A DNA stretch of 64,000 nucleotides, from the NCBI GenBank assembly GCA_003290165.1, contig QNQO01010702.1:21643-85642 (forward strand). The letters run 5' to 3'. The notes under the pieces were generated by a model that saw only the letters and a program-made list of their open reading frames with translations, was not told the origin of the DNA and ran no database searches. Position numbers and translations under genes: made by a program. The stretch comes from Berberis thunbergii. Taxonomy: Eukaryota > Streptophyta > Magnoliopsida > Ranunculales > Berberidaceae. Numbering within the stretch: the stretch's first letter is position 1; each line of letters begins with the position of its first letter. Positions 1 through 10,898 of the stretch are shown here, piece by piece.

Positions 1-782
1 ATTGAAAAAAAAAAAAAAAAAACTCAACAGATGATAGTTGTATAGATAAACTAGCACTCACTAAACCTATGTTTAAGGTTATGAAACATTGCACCCTGCT
101 CAAGTATGTGGTGTTGTGCTTTAAAAAGTAAGGGTAGTGGTGTCCTTCACCAAAAGTGGTGGTGTCAAAAAGCATGACTCTTTCGGAAATGTTATCCTTG
201 GTGAGGCCAGCTAAAATCATTAAGGTTTACTAATCCTCTAAATAAACCTGATTCACCCTCCCATCATCGTTGGCGCAATGCCCACCACAAGTTTCTTAAA
301 CTAAAGGAATGATACACTCTGAGCTCGGACATTAGCATTGTGACTTATGGTCAAGGCAACCGTGTCAAACTAGTTATCATTGTGAAGCGTCACTCTCATA
401 TTATTGTATGGTTAATCATCATCTCCTACCGCTAGTTTGATATCTAATAACACTGAATTTTACAGTCATCAAAGGGTGGAGCCATAGGTGGGTTCACCCG
501 CCCGGGCTACAACCCAGGTGAGAATTTCAAAAAAATAAAATTTGATAATATAAACAACTTTATAGTAAAATGATAGTACTAACATAGCTTCCACATATAG
601 TTAAACCTCTTTATAAATTAATAGCCTTGGGACTAATTTTTTTATTTATTAATTTAGCGAATTAAATAAATGCTAAATTAATTAATTAATAACTTATTAG
701 TTTATCAAGGTTTTCTTGATTTTATAAAATATTATACATTGTATTGAGTTTTTCGTTCTACGAACTAACAGTTTTATGCATT
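1..782. other. intergenic, no gene seen
   Basis: AT-rich sequence with an A-run near positions 5-22. No ORF with recognisable similarity and no clear element ends were seen. Confidence 0.6.
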
Positions 783-790
783 TTTTTAAC

Positions 791-1624
791 TAGGGGTGGA
801 AATTTAGGACCGAAAACCCGGACTGAATCGACAATCGGACCGATCGAGTCGGTTCGGATCGGTTTTAATTAATTATAAAAGTTTCGATTGTAAAACCCCG
901 GCCCGAAGTTTCTGGTCCGGGTCTCGGTTTCCATTTCTGAAGCCCGTCAAGTAACCGGCACGGTCCAGTTTAAATAATTAACTTAAAATAGGTTAAATAA
1001 TTTCTCTTCTCCTACTCACAGCGAAGCATAGACCGCCGCCTCCCTCTCAAAGCGAAGCTTCGACTGCCGCATCCCTCTCCTTTCCCTCTCACAGTGAAGC
1101 AACGACCGCGAAGGCATGGGATCGACCCGAACGAGATTGATCGCCTCCCTTCCCCACCTTTCCCTAGATCTGATCTCAGATCTTGATTTGATCTTATCTT
1201 GATCATATCTGATCTGATCTCAGATCTTGATCATATCTGATATGATAAGATCAGATCTGATCTCATCAAGATCTTGATTAGATCTGAGATCTGGACATTT
1301 TCACTGATCAATTGATCAGATCTGAGATTCTTCAGATGACCCGTACGATGAATGAATTTTTTTTGTAATTTATTGTATGGTTTTTTTTTGTAAATTTTTG
1401 ATATAATTTTTGTACATACGATGAATGAAGTATTTTTTTTTATTTACTGTAGAAGCATTTTTTTGCTCTTAGGACCGAGACCGGCCCGTAATTTGGTTAA
1501 CTAGGAACTCGGTTACCCGATCAATTCGGTCCGATTTCGGGTCTCATAAACACGGGTCCGAATTTTTCGGGCTGATTTTCAGTTTTTAGCTTTTGGGCCG
1601 GTTACCCGTACTTGCCCAGCCCTA
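791..1624. mobile_element. hAT-like non-autonomous element
   Basis: The left end reads TAGGGGTGG and the right end, reverse-complemented, TAGGGCTGG, as in plant hAT ends. The flanks TTTTTAAC (783-790) and TGTTTAAC (1625-1632) match at 7 of 8 bases, which fits an 8-bp hAT target duplication. The interior carries subterminal runs of the form ggaccgaaacccgg, in both orientations near the two ends, and a GATC-rich palindromic core. No transposase is present, so it would depend on an autonomous partner. The short ORF at 1012-1206 has no recognisable similarity. Confidence 0.75.
1120..1330. repeat. GATC-rich palindromic core
   Basis: A low-complexity stretch made of repeated GATCTGATCTCAGATC-like units in both orientations, able to pair with itself. 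It lies inside the hAT-like element. Confidence 0.75.
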
Positions 1625-1632
1625 TGTTTAAC

Positions 1633-2308
1633 CAAGTAAAATTCATGAATATACTCATTTTTCTAAAAAAAAAAAATAGATTTTACATCGTTCAATCTAC
1701 TACATTATTTTATTATGAAATTTTAATCAAGCAAAAACTCTATGTAAATAAACAAAAACCATAATAACATAAACATCATGCATACATCAATGGATTCTCA
1801 TCTCAGAAGCACTATCTGTAAGGAAATTATTAATTTATATATTACGTCGAACGTATACAAACTTTTTATAACAATGGATTCTCATCTCATAAACACCACG
1901 TATCAGAAAATTATTATTTTTATATATTATATGGGACCTATATGAATTTTTTACAATGTATTATCTTATAAATTTAACAAATTATTAATTTTTAGCACGT
2001 TATCCCCAAATCGGGATTGGCCAAAAATATTATTTAGTCGGGGTTAGGTTCTACTATACTTGGTTATAGCCATTGGCATGTCATTTTTCATATTTTCCCA
2101 CCAACCAAGGTTCGTTTCTATAATATCACAAAATTTTATTCTTTTTTCTTAATCCATGGCCTTGTTGTATGTGGTATATATCATATTTATATCCAACATA
2201 TACATATCTATGACATTTTATTGTAATTAAAACTGATTGTACTGTAACTAAATTTTACATTTAATTATTTTTTCAGGTCCGTGACCATGTGAATGATTCT
2301 AAGGATAT
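1633..2308. other. intergenic, no gene seen
   Basis: AT-rich spacer between the hAT-like element and the Mutator-like element. A short imperfect internal duplication around atggattctcatctca (about 1790 and 1870) is the only structure noticed. Confidence 0.5.
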
Positions 2309-2317
2309 ATATGCAAC
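2309..2317. repeat. 9-bp target site duplication, left copy
   Basis: ATATGCAAC, repeated exactly at 8086-8094. Nine bases is the diagnostic length for Mutator-like elements. Confidence 0.9.
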
Positions 2318-3355
2318 CAATAATTCTAGCTGGCCTGGGAGGTGCGCCTGGGTGGCTGCCTGGACACTCCCTGGCACGCGCTCGGGACCCTCCCAGGCAC
2401 GTGCATGATGAAGGCGGGATTTCTATTGACAAAATTTTTTCCCAAAATTTCGAACTCTAACTCTTTCAAAACCAAAATTGAAATCGAAATTGGGGAAAAA
2501 TTTTGAAGAATCGACAAGGCTTTCAACATTTTGAGAGAGAAGAAGAATCGATCGAGAGAGAAAAAAAAATTTTGAAATCAGAAATTTTGGTTTTTCACCT
2601 TCATTTTGGCTCCAAACAAACTCCAGACCTCTCCTCCTCCTCAATGCTCAGATCTCCATCGCACAACAGAAACTCCCTCCCCACCCTCTCCCCATCGTCG
2701 ACTCTACCGAATCAAGAAAAGAGAAGAAACTCCCTCGCCCATTCCCTTGAAGAAGAAGTCCCCATTCGAAAAGTTTCTTGTCGATTTCTCAACACTACAA
2801 AGGTAAGTCTCTCTATGATTTCTTGTTGATTCCTTTTTGTGGGCTTCTAGATCTAGGGTTTCTACTGACTTTTTGTGTTGATTTCAAAGGGTGGGGTTCT
2901 AGATCTAGATCTAGGGTTTCAGTGTAGAGGTTGGCGTAAAACTGAATAGTATGGTGAGTGATTTGTTGCTTATCAACAATAATTGTGCCTTGCACCTTGA
3001 GAGAGTGAATAGAGTTGAAATTCTTCTGAAGTTTGCCACTTTTTGAAACAATTTGGAGCATGAATCCCCAAACTTGCCCCATTTTGCACCTGATTTCTTC
3101 TTCCATTCCATTGAGTGTGTTCTCTGTTCAGTATCTTGTTGAGAAATTAGACAAAGTGGTAAGATAAATTAGCTGCTATTGCTTACAAAATCTTTGACAT
3201 TTGAGCTTTGGTATAAGAAAATTCACATCCGTAAATAGCCTGAAGAAAGTGACACAATATTGCTTCTTTCAGTCACTTGTTAGGATTGTATTTTTGTTGA
3301 TTTTAAACAGGGTTCTAGCATTTCTGCAATGATTTCATACGCTATAAATTCATCG
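2318..3355 (+). repeat. Pack-MULE left terminal inverted repeat (~1.04 kb)
   Basis: Matches the reverse complement of 7041-8085 at high identity; similarity stops near 3355. It contains a GA-rich, 5'UTR-like segment (2510-2580) and an ORF at 2503-2802 that runs into a consensus splice donor (AAAG|GTAAGT, donor at 2803). The arm could therefore act as promoter plus first exon, reading inward. Confidence 0.9.
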
Positions 3356-3855
3356 GTTTTCTTGTGTTTGCTGAAATGTTTGATCGGTTTTGAAGTTAAC
3401 TCATTTTCTTGTTTGGTGTTTATTGGTGTTTCTGTTAACCCATTTTCTTGTTTGTTTTGCTGAAATGTTTATGTCTGTGTGCTTAATCCCAAAGTGAAGT
3501 TCTAGATTTCATGGTTTTAAGCTATGCTAGGTATTTTAAGTTGGTGGACAATTTCGTGAATTTCTGTGGATATTGCCACTAGTCTGGAAGCAATGTGTTC
3601 GCATGTATCAAATGCTTGCAAGACCAGGTAAATATTTTCTTGTGGTTTGTAAGTAATCATGCCAATCTTGTCCTCACAAAACACATCAAGATTTAGGATA
3701 CAAAATAATCCCTACTTAACCCATAAAAAAGGAAAAGAAAAAAGTTAAAGAAATTAATTTTGTTTTCTGTCATGAAATGTTCATGTATATAGCACACAAC
3801 ATTGTGCTTGATTTGGCTAATTTTTTTTTAATTTTTTTTATTGTCATGTGATCAG

Positions 3856-4642
3856 TGGAAAAATGCCTTTCGACATGGTGCTTATCTCCCGCTCTCCATT
3901 GTATACTCGAAGAGCTCCGTCTAAGTGGTAATGAAAAACTCTCTAAAACCCACCTGAAGGTATTCCTATTGGCTACTTCAAGTTCAACTGAGACTGCCGA
4001 GTTTAGCAAGGCTGCTTTAGCAAGGCTTCGGCCTCCCCATAACTTTGATGCCTGCTTCATGGATCTCCAAATGCTAGAGATGGATGGGTAAGTGAAGCTA
4101 TATGCTTTTTCATTTTGTTTTCAATATTTCAGTTTTTGTTCTACTAATTGCTTCCCCCTCCCCTCCACACAATGTCTATCATTTAAGTTTAATAGAACCA
4201 CATGGAAAGAATGCAGTTTTCGGCTCTTATTTACCGAGATCACTTGTTCTGAATAGTTCATTATAATTTGATTTCTCTAGTTTTACAATTTTGTGTTATT
4301 ATGCTTGCAATTAACTTCCACAATTTCTTCAGGTTTGAAGCTACACGACAGGTTCGTTGCATAGAAAATGATATTAATAAGCAACAGGTTCGTTGCATAG
4401 AAAATGATATTAATAAGCAGACTGAAACAAGCGAAACATGTAGTAAGAATTTGAGATATGTAAGGCACTGGCACACTCAAATACTAGCCATGACAGCTGA
4501 TGTGATCCAAGCGACGCACGAGAAGTGCATGAAATGTGGAATGGATGGTTATGTGTCAAAGCCGTTCGAAGAGGAACAATTTTACAATGCAGTGATGCAT
4601 TTCTTTGAGTCTGAACAATCGAGTCCATCACACGAGACGTGA
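3856..4642 (+). pseudogene. captured cytokinin-receptor histidine kinase fragment (receiver domain)
   Basis: Two exons (3856-4087 and 4333-4642) separated by a 245-bp GT-AG intron. Exon 1 has FLLATSSST, typical of the pseudo-receiver of AHK2/3/4-type receptors, then jumps directly to PPHNFDACFMDLQM of the true receiver, so the sequence between has been deleted. Exon 2 gives FEATRQVRC, then ILAMTADVIQAT and CGMDGYVSKPFEEEQ, the receiver C-terminus, and ends at a TGA. The phospho-accepting Asp (in FMDLQ) and the late Lys (in SKPF) remain; the early acidic pair of the receiver is gone. A 36-bp in-frame tandem duplication sits in exon 2. The full receptor would bind cytokinin at the membrane and feed a phosphorelay; this piece lacks sensor and kinase domains. 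Confidence 0.9.
4349..4420 (+). repeat. 36-bp tandem duplication in captured exon
   Basis: Two head-to-tail 36-bp units (4349-4384 and 4385-4420), nearly identical, adding twelve codons (QVRCIENDINKQ twice) without breaking the frame. Confidence 0.92.
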
Positions 4643-6041
4643 TTGAAGAAGTTATGTTAGTGTTTGAGCCAAGTAGTGGGAAGTTTGTTATGGGTGTAAA
4701 TGGGAAAACGACCCGGGTGTCTCAAGACCAGCAGATCTCTCTGCGCTCGGAGACAGCATGATCTCCCGTATTGATCATATTAGTGTCGGCTTGTATCTGG
4801 CTTGTATCCAGATGTGCTTGTCTGTCTGAGAGTGAAGTGAAAGCTAGCAGTTCCATCCTTGTATTATCAGTCTGTAAGGTGTGAATAAATTAAGGTCCAG
4901 TTTTGTCGAACTATCGATATCTGTAATATAATTTTTGGCGTGAATAAATATATCTCTAAGTTCATATTCACCTATTGCTTTCTTTTATGTTTTTACATAT
5001 CTGTGCTATTTATCTAAGTTCATAATTTCTCTTGTTTCAATTGTGAATTTTCTGTCAGAGAATTTCTCTTGTTTCAATTGTGAATTTTCTGTCAGATAGA
5101 TGCTCGACAATTTGATGAACGTAGTGAAAATTTGTTGTTACATTCTGTTTAATTTGCTGATAATTTTCTGCCAGATAGTTTTCTCAAATTGAGGTTGCTG
5201 AAAAAATGTTGCTGAATTTTAGATACAATACAATCATTTTTCCTTGTTACAAACATATTCTTTCAATACAATACAATCATTTTCCTGACATTGCAAATGT
5301 AAAGTAAAGAAACTCTCAAGCTGTTTAAACAGTTTCTAAAACAGATAGTACTACAATACAGTTTCCTGACAATACAATACAATCATATTCACAAATTGAA
5401 ATGTGAATAAGTTTCTAAAACAGATAGTAATGATGTTCCTTCCTGTTTAAACAGAATCCTGCCATGTTAATTTTGGCTCCCTGCTTTGCAAGCATCTCAT
5501 CAAGCTGCAGAAGTTGGAAGGATACAAATTGCTTCATTTCTTCATTGCCTCTCTAGTAATGGTTGCATATCCCTTCTGACATGCAGGCTTGCTTCATTGC
5601 TTCATTTCTTCATTGCCTCTCTAGTAATGGTTGCATGTCCCTGAAGTGCATAAAAAAGAAAACATCATCATGGAGTAAAAATGTCTTGTATGGTGCTATA
5701 AACTACATAGCCTTGCAGCGAATACTATTTGCTTCCAGTATTTCAGTATGAATCAATGAACTTATATTACTAAAAAAAACCTACATCTACTTAACACTCG
5801 ATGGAGGCATATGAATTTATAGATTTCTGCCACCTTAATATGATTAAGCTTATAAATGATGCTAACGATCTTCCAAAGAACAATTAAACATGAACAACCT
5901 CCATTAGTACGAGTTTAAGAACTATTTGCAGCACTAAAGGGATCGAGTTGCATGTGCAACTCTAGACTAATAAACCATTCTGGATCCATGAAAGTCAATT
6001 CTAGGCATTCGAACAGTCTGTGTCTCTCTTCAGTGAGCTCA
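4643..6041. other. Pack-MULE interior without recognised gene
   Basis: AT-rich spacer between the two captured fragments; the first 300 bp may be 3' flank of the captured kinase gene. It holds small duplications: a ~37-bp direct tandem near 5024-5097 and a ~38-bp unit around gcttcatttcttcattgcc at about 5531 and 5598. Confidence 0.5.
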
Positions 6042-6099
6042 GCTGCAACCTGAACCAGTGATAATATTCTGAAATAGTATACTGTTTACACTAGAGACC

Positions 6100-6682
6100 A
6101 AATATGAATCATAGTGCTGGCCCTTGATGTAATAAAAGTTTGCCAATCTCCGAATGCACTTGAATGCCATTTTCTTATTGAAATAGATGGCAGGTTTATT
6201 GTAAGCAATAACATGCAAATAAACTGCTCGGCAGGAAGGAAGAGTTGATACATATTTGATGACCTCTCGAATAAGTTGAGAGGCTGCAAATGCAAACAAA
6301 TATTTTTGGAATCATTTAGATGTATAAACAAAAGAAACTGGGGAGGGAGGGAGGATAAAAATGCATACCTATTCCAAGATTTCTGTAAGATTCTATCACC
6401 CCCAGTGTCAGTATATAAACTAGAGTTTGATCTGCCCTTGAAGATAGCATATCTCCTATCTGTCAGGGCAATGGCTTGTAACTTTGCACACATAATGTAA
6501 TGGTAAATTTATGTTTTTGTCAAACTAAATATTCAAACCTCGCTTTCTTTTGCTACAACAATACGTGCAGTGACAAATCCAATAAGTTCATCGCTTTGCC
6601 CATCAGGTCTACTACGATCAACAGCCCCCAAGACACAATGTCACGACCATTGATTACATTGAAGAAGAACTCAGGCTCATAC
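6100..6682 (-). pseudogene. captured NAA60/MCC1-type GNAT acetyltransferase fragment
   Basis: Three minus-strand exons with intact splice junctions: 6682-6539 (YEPEFFFNVINGRDIVSWGA, then a DRSRPDGQS stretch), 6459-6369 (TLVYILTLGVIESYRNLGI) and 6283 to about 6100 (SQLIREVIKY, AVYLHVIAYNKPAI, YIKGQHYDSYL). These match plant N-alpha-acetyltransferase 60 / MCC1 proteins, which acetylate N-termini or histones using acetyl-CoA. Beta4 (VYILTLGV) and the acetyl-CoA loop (YRNLGIA) are present, but the N-terminus and C-terminal tail are missing. The exons join in frame across the introns. The frame runs on past the homology to a stop near 6039. It lies opposite to the kinase fragment, so the two converge. 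Confidence 0.9.
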
Positions 6683-6699
6683 CTGTTACATCATTCTAT

Positions 6700-7040
6700 T
6701 AATGGGACCATGGCATGAGGGAAAAAAAACAAAGCGTGCAGGTTAATATAGAGAGTAAAGTTTTTACCTGATAGGAAATAGATCACTATGAATCTGCTCA
6801 ATCCATTATACAGTATAATGCCATTGAGCTTAGATACATGAAAATCACTATCTTATTAAGAGATTAAGATAAGTGAAAGACAACGGTTTAGTTACTTATT
6901 ATGAGCAAGAGTTATACAAATTAAAATACGGTACTAGCACTTGTCTACATAAGGTGTGTATCTAAATGAAAAAGAGCTCTTACTTCCAAATAGGGCCTTG
7001 ATAGTTCATACTAAGGTCATATTTGGCATACTTTTTCTGA
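6700..7040. other. Pack-MULE interior, no gene seen
   Basis: Spacer between the acetyltransferase fragment and the right inverted repeat; no recognisable coding sequence. Confidence 0.5.
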
Positions 7041-8085
7041 TGAATTTATAGAGTATGAAATCATTGCAGAAATGCTAGCACCCTGTTTAAAATCAACAAA
7101 AATACAATTCTAACAAGTGACTGAAAGAAGCAATATTGTGTCACTTTCTTCAGGCTATTTACGGATGTGAATATTCTTATACCAAAGCTCAAATGTCAAA
7201 GATTTTGTAAGCAATAGTAGCTAATTTCTCTTACCACTTTCTCTAATTTCTCAACAAGATACTGAACAGAGAACACACTCAATGGAATGGAAGAAGAAAT
7301 CAGGTGCAAAATAGGGCAAGTTTGGGGATTCATGCTCCAAATTGTTTCAAAAAGTGGGAAACTTCAGAAGAATTTTCAACTCTATTCACTCTCTCAAGGT
7401 GCAAGGCACAATTATTGTTGATAAGTAACAAATCACTCACCATACTATTCAGTTTTACTCCAACCTCTACACTGAAACCCTAGATCTAGATCTAGAACCC
7501 CACCCTTTGAAATCAACACAAAAAGTCAGTAGAAACCCACAAAAAGGAATCAACAAGAAATCATAGAGGGACTTACCTTTGTAGTGTTGAGAAATCGACA
7601 AGAAACTTTTCGAATGGGGACTTCTTCTTCAAGGGAATGGGCGAGGGAGTTTCTTCTCTTTTCTTGATTCGGTGGAGTCGACGATGGGGAGAGGGTGGGG
7701 AGGGAGTTTTTGTTGTGCGATGGAGATCTGAGCATTGAGGAGGAGGAGAGGTCTGGAGTCTGTTTGGAGCCAAAATGAAGGTGAAAAACCAAAATTTCTG
7801 ATTAAAATTTTTTTTTTCTCTCTCTCGATCGATTCTTCTTCTCTCTCAAAATGTTGAAAGCTCTGTCGATTCTTCAAAATTTTTCCCCAATTTCGGTTTC
7901 AATTTTTGTTTTGAAAGAGTTAGGGTTCGAAATTTTGGGAAAAAATTTTGGCAATAGAAATCCCGCCTTCATCATGCACGTGCCTGGGAGGGTCCCGAGC
8001 GCATGCCTGGGAGGGTCCCGAGCGCATGCCAGGGAGTGTCCAGGCAGCCACCCAGGCGCACCTCCCAGGCCAGCTAGAATTATTG
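7041..8085 (-). repeat. Pack-MULE right terminal inverted repeat (~1.04 kb)
   Basis: Inverted copy of 2318-3355. It differs by point changes and by a local tandem duplication of about 23 bp (unit around gcctgggagggtcccgagcg) near 7981-8027, present once in the left arm. The inward-facing ORF and splice donor are also present here on the minus strand. Confidence 0.9.
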
Positions 8086-8094
8086 ATATGCAAC
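8086..8094. repeat. 9-bp target site duplication, right copy
   Basis: ATATGCAAC, identical to 2309-2317. Confidence 0.9.
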
Positions 8095-8436
8095 ATACAA
8101 CATTTTTATCATATATATGAATTGAATTTACATTCTACAGCCTGGGTGAAGTCAAATTCCTGGCTCTGCCCCTGTACTTCTCTAAGTTCTAAGTTGCAGT
8201 TAATCACTTAACCAAATAACAAATGTGCTTGGTTGACGACTTTCAGCCATTTCTCTTGACAGTAGGCATACAGAAACACTTCAAATATATATTCTGCAAA
8301 AGACAGATAAACAAAATTCTATAAATCATTTAAAGATAAAGGCATAAAACCTAGTAATTAGAGAAACATGACCAAAAAAAAGGCCAAACTAAATGTCTTG
8401 ACTGCAACCCCATACACTGTATTTCATCAATCAACT
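8095..8436. other. intergenic, 3' flank of RLP44 pseudogene
   Basis: Short AT-rich stretch between the Pack-MULE and the stop codon of the RLP44-like pseudogene; likely former 3' flank of that gene. No gene seen. Confidence 0.5.
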
Positions 8437-9290
8437 TCAACAATCAGGCATAAACTGACTACTCTTTCCTTCTTCATTTTCACCTTCCTGTTTCTCCTCA
8501 GTTGCTCTCAACCAAATACAAACAGCTGTGAAGCTAACTACCAAGCTAAAAAATCCACTCCCCAAACCAATCCCAACAATGCTTATCACTGATAACCTTG
8601 TTTGATCTTCAGTGGAACTCGTATTGAACCAATCCCAACGATGCTCATCACTGATAAACCAATCCCAACAATGCTATCCGTAAACATCTTTATTTCCGAC
8701 AAAGGAACTCGTATTGAACCTTACCAGAGTTCCAGTTCTGTTTCCAAGGGACGCAGGTACTGCCCCAGAGAGCTTGTTATTGGATACATTGAATGCTGAA
8801 AGCCGAGCTAAAAGACCCGGTTGTTGAGGAATGGGACCTGTGAGTTGATTGTTGTGAAGGTCTATGACATTGAGGTAGGGATAGAGAGCAAGCTGAGGTG
8901 GGATTAGACCGGAGAGGAGATTCGAAGAGAGGTTGAGGACAGCAAGGTTGAGGAGATGTTGGAGTTGAGTTGGGATGGGGCCTGTAAGGGAGTTTAAAGT
9001 GAGGTCAAGAGATTGTAGATTAGTGCAGTTGGAGAGGTAAGGAGAGATGGAGCCTTGGAGATAGAGGTTTGTCAAAGAGAGTTTGAAGACTGTTGTTGTT
9101 GCAAGTGATGCCTTGGAGGTTTGAGTTGAAGACAGTGCAAGGGTTGGACAAGGAGGCCTTGATCCAGCTTTCGAGATTGTTTGTGGGGTCTTGTAGAGAG
9201 TGTTTGAGGTTGGTAAGGCAGGATTGGTCATCTGGGTTTGGTGAAATTGGGAGTGGGAGGTAAAGAGATGTTATGAGAAACTAAGTAGAT
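8437..9290 (-). pseudogene. RLP44-like leucine-rich-repeat receptor-like protein, broken
   Basis: RLP44 is a small plasma-membrane LRR protein without a kinase domain that links cell-wall sensing to brassinosteroid signalling. Here the ectodomain starts as [13 protein letters not shown] (near 9230), then shifts frame near 9090-9100 inside CNNNS. It continues through four LRRs ([41 protein letters not shown]) to [11 protein letters not shown] stop follows at once, and 8588-8680 holds a scrambled duplication of the segment encoding SIVGIGL. The transmembrane part and tail then resume ([23 protein letters not shown], ending MPDC) to a TGA at 8437-8439. There is an in-frame stop just upstream of the ectodomain and no clear signal-peptide start. 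Frameshift, stop and insertion together argue for a pseudogene. Confidence 0.88.
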
Positions 9291-9299
9291 AACAACACG

Positions 9300-9825
9300 A
9301 GGAGGAGATGAAACTGGAACACCCATCTATGTTGCTCAAATCAGATCTTCTTGTTGGTTTGTTTTTCTCCATGTTTATTTTGTTGGTATATTTGAGAGGG
9401 GGAAGTGAGGGAGAGAGGACATGAAATAATACTCTTTTTAAGATGAGTTGGGGGAGACAGAGGGATGCATGAGAAAAACAGTCTGGCCTATGGACTATGG
9501 CGGGGGGATTCGATCGTGTATGTGGGGTGGGGTTGTTTTCACTCTGGTCATCACACAAGATAGTGATGAATAGTCTTCAAGGTACACTTCCATTTGGTTG
9601 AAATGGATCAAATGTTCTAAGCAAGATGGGGAGGATGACATGCGTGTGTAAAATTATCATCAGACATGTAAAATATAGCCTGTTACTGTGTGTCACAGAA
9701 CATTAAAAGGATAGGGAAAGCATTGTTCACAATAGGCTACAGCCTAATTCTTCCAACTCATCAGTGAAAAGGATTTATTTAATGTGCATTTTAAGGTGAA
9801 GAGAAAAGTTGAAAGAAGCATGACA
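9300..9825. other. intergenic, upstream of RLP44 pseudogene
   Basis: Former 5' region of the RLP44-like gene. No recognisable coding sequence; short ORFs here have no similarity I can name. Confidence 0.45.
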
Positions 9826-9953
9826 TGCCACACCTGGAAACCTTTGTGCACCCGACACTATAAATGATCTTCTTAATACACATTAAGATTATGCACCAGA
9901 AAAGACTAGCTTTTGGTGGAAAAGAAAACTTAAAAATAAAGATTACATGTTGT
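9826..9953. repeat. ~127-bp direct repeat flanking copia element, left copy
   Basis: Starts TGCCACACCTGGAAACC and ends GATTACATGTTG. The same sequence follows the right LTR at 14828-14953 with about five differences. It abuts the element at both sides, where a 5-bp target duplication is expected. Confidence 0.85.
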
Positions 9954-9957
9954 AAAT

Positions 9958-10898
9958 GCTGTAAAAGTTCAAATTAAAAGATAGGAACGAAGGTATCAAT
10001 TGTTTTTTGGTTGAGTCGCGGACTAGGTCGATCTCTTTAAGACGTTTTGCAGCTCTGCTAAAAAATGTGCAAGCAGTCTAGTAGTCTCGCCGTCCCCAGG
10101 ATAAAACAGCCCAGAATCTTCTCTGTCTCGTTCAAACAATTGCACTGTTGATGAACGGAATACTTTTCACCCTTAATCTCTTGTTTGCTCGGAATCACCA
10201 ATACATTGTATAAAAATCAACAACAAGAAAAACTCTTCTTTGATTGAAATGCTAAACGAAAACTAATTGCAAAACGAAAATGTTTTGTTCTCTTTGATTA
10301 CAAAAGAAGAACTCTTGTTTTTGCAAAAATGCTTTGTTTTTCTCTTCTTGTTGTGTCTTTCTAAACTCTAAGTTGTGTTGTATTTATAGGGATAATACAG
10401 ATTCGTTCAAATATGAAAATCCGGATAAGTACATTGACAATACAAAGACTCGGCTCGATTCATTGGCACAATAAATGCATGGAAAATGTGGGGAAAATCC
10501 AAACGTGGAAATCGCACTTTAAAAAACGTGGAAAACATGTGATTTAGGAAGACGTCAATATACATGGATAGAATCCCGTCTAGATTCATTCCCTCTTTAG
10601 AAATTCAAAATTTATTTTTATATAAATAAATATAAATTTGTAACAAAAAGAATGGGTTGTTCTCTTAATGACCCGACTCGACCGGACGGACGGTGGCGGG
10701 CGCAAGAGTCTAACTCTCCCCTCCTCACAAAAGTGTGGTACCCCTAAGGGATCCAAACCCAAGTCCAAACAATCTCCTTATAAACTCTATCACAATGAGT
10801 TGTGTAGAAGATGTCGGACTAAAATTAGAGAGAGATCCAAAGATCGTAACTAGATACACACCCATTTTCTTTTATTTTCAAAAGTCATATTTCCAACA
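9958..10898 (-). repeat. copia 3' LTR (941 bp)
   Basis: Direct copy of 13891-14827. It begins TGCTGTAAAAG and ends TTTCCAACA on the + strand. Scattered substitutions separate the two LTRs, so the insertion is not recent. Confidence 0.88.

Larger units (their letters stand above)
2318..8085. mobile_element. Pack-MULE (Mutator-like element) with captured genes
   Basis: The two ends are inverted copies of each other (CAATAATTCTAGCTGG at the left, its complement at the right) for about 1 kb, and an exact 9-bp direct duplication flanks them. This is the signature of a Mutator-like element with long terminal inverted repeats. No MURA transposase is visible. Instead the interior holds two fragments of unrelated host genes, both keeping introns, so they were copied from genomic DNA: a cytokinin-receptor histidine kinase piece on + (3856-4642) and a NAA60/MCC1-type acetyltransferase piece on - (6100-6682). 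That composition defines a Pack-MULE. It must have moved with transposase supplied from elsewhere. Confidence 0.92.

Noticed and set aside
1012..1206. 64-codon minus-strand ORF in the hAT-like element
   Set aside because: It overlaps the GATC-rich core and low-complexity sequence, with no recognisable similarity; treated as chance.
6086..6493. 135-codon minus-strand ORF
   Set aside because: It reads through introns of the captured acetyltransferase in the wrong frame; the spliced exons give the real homology.
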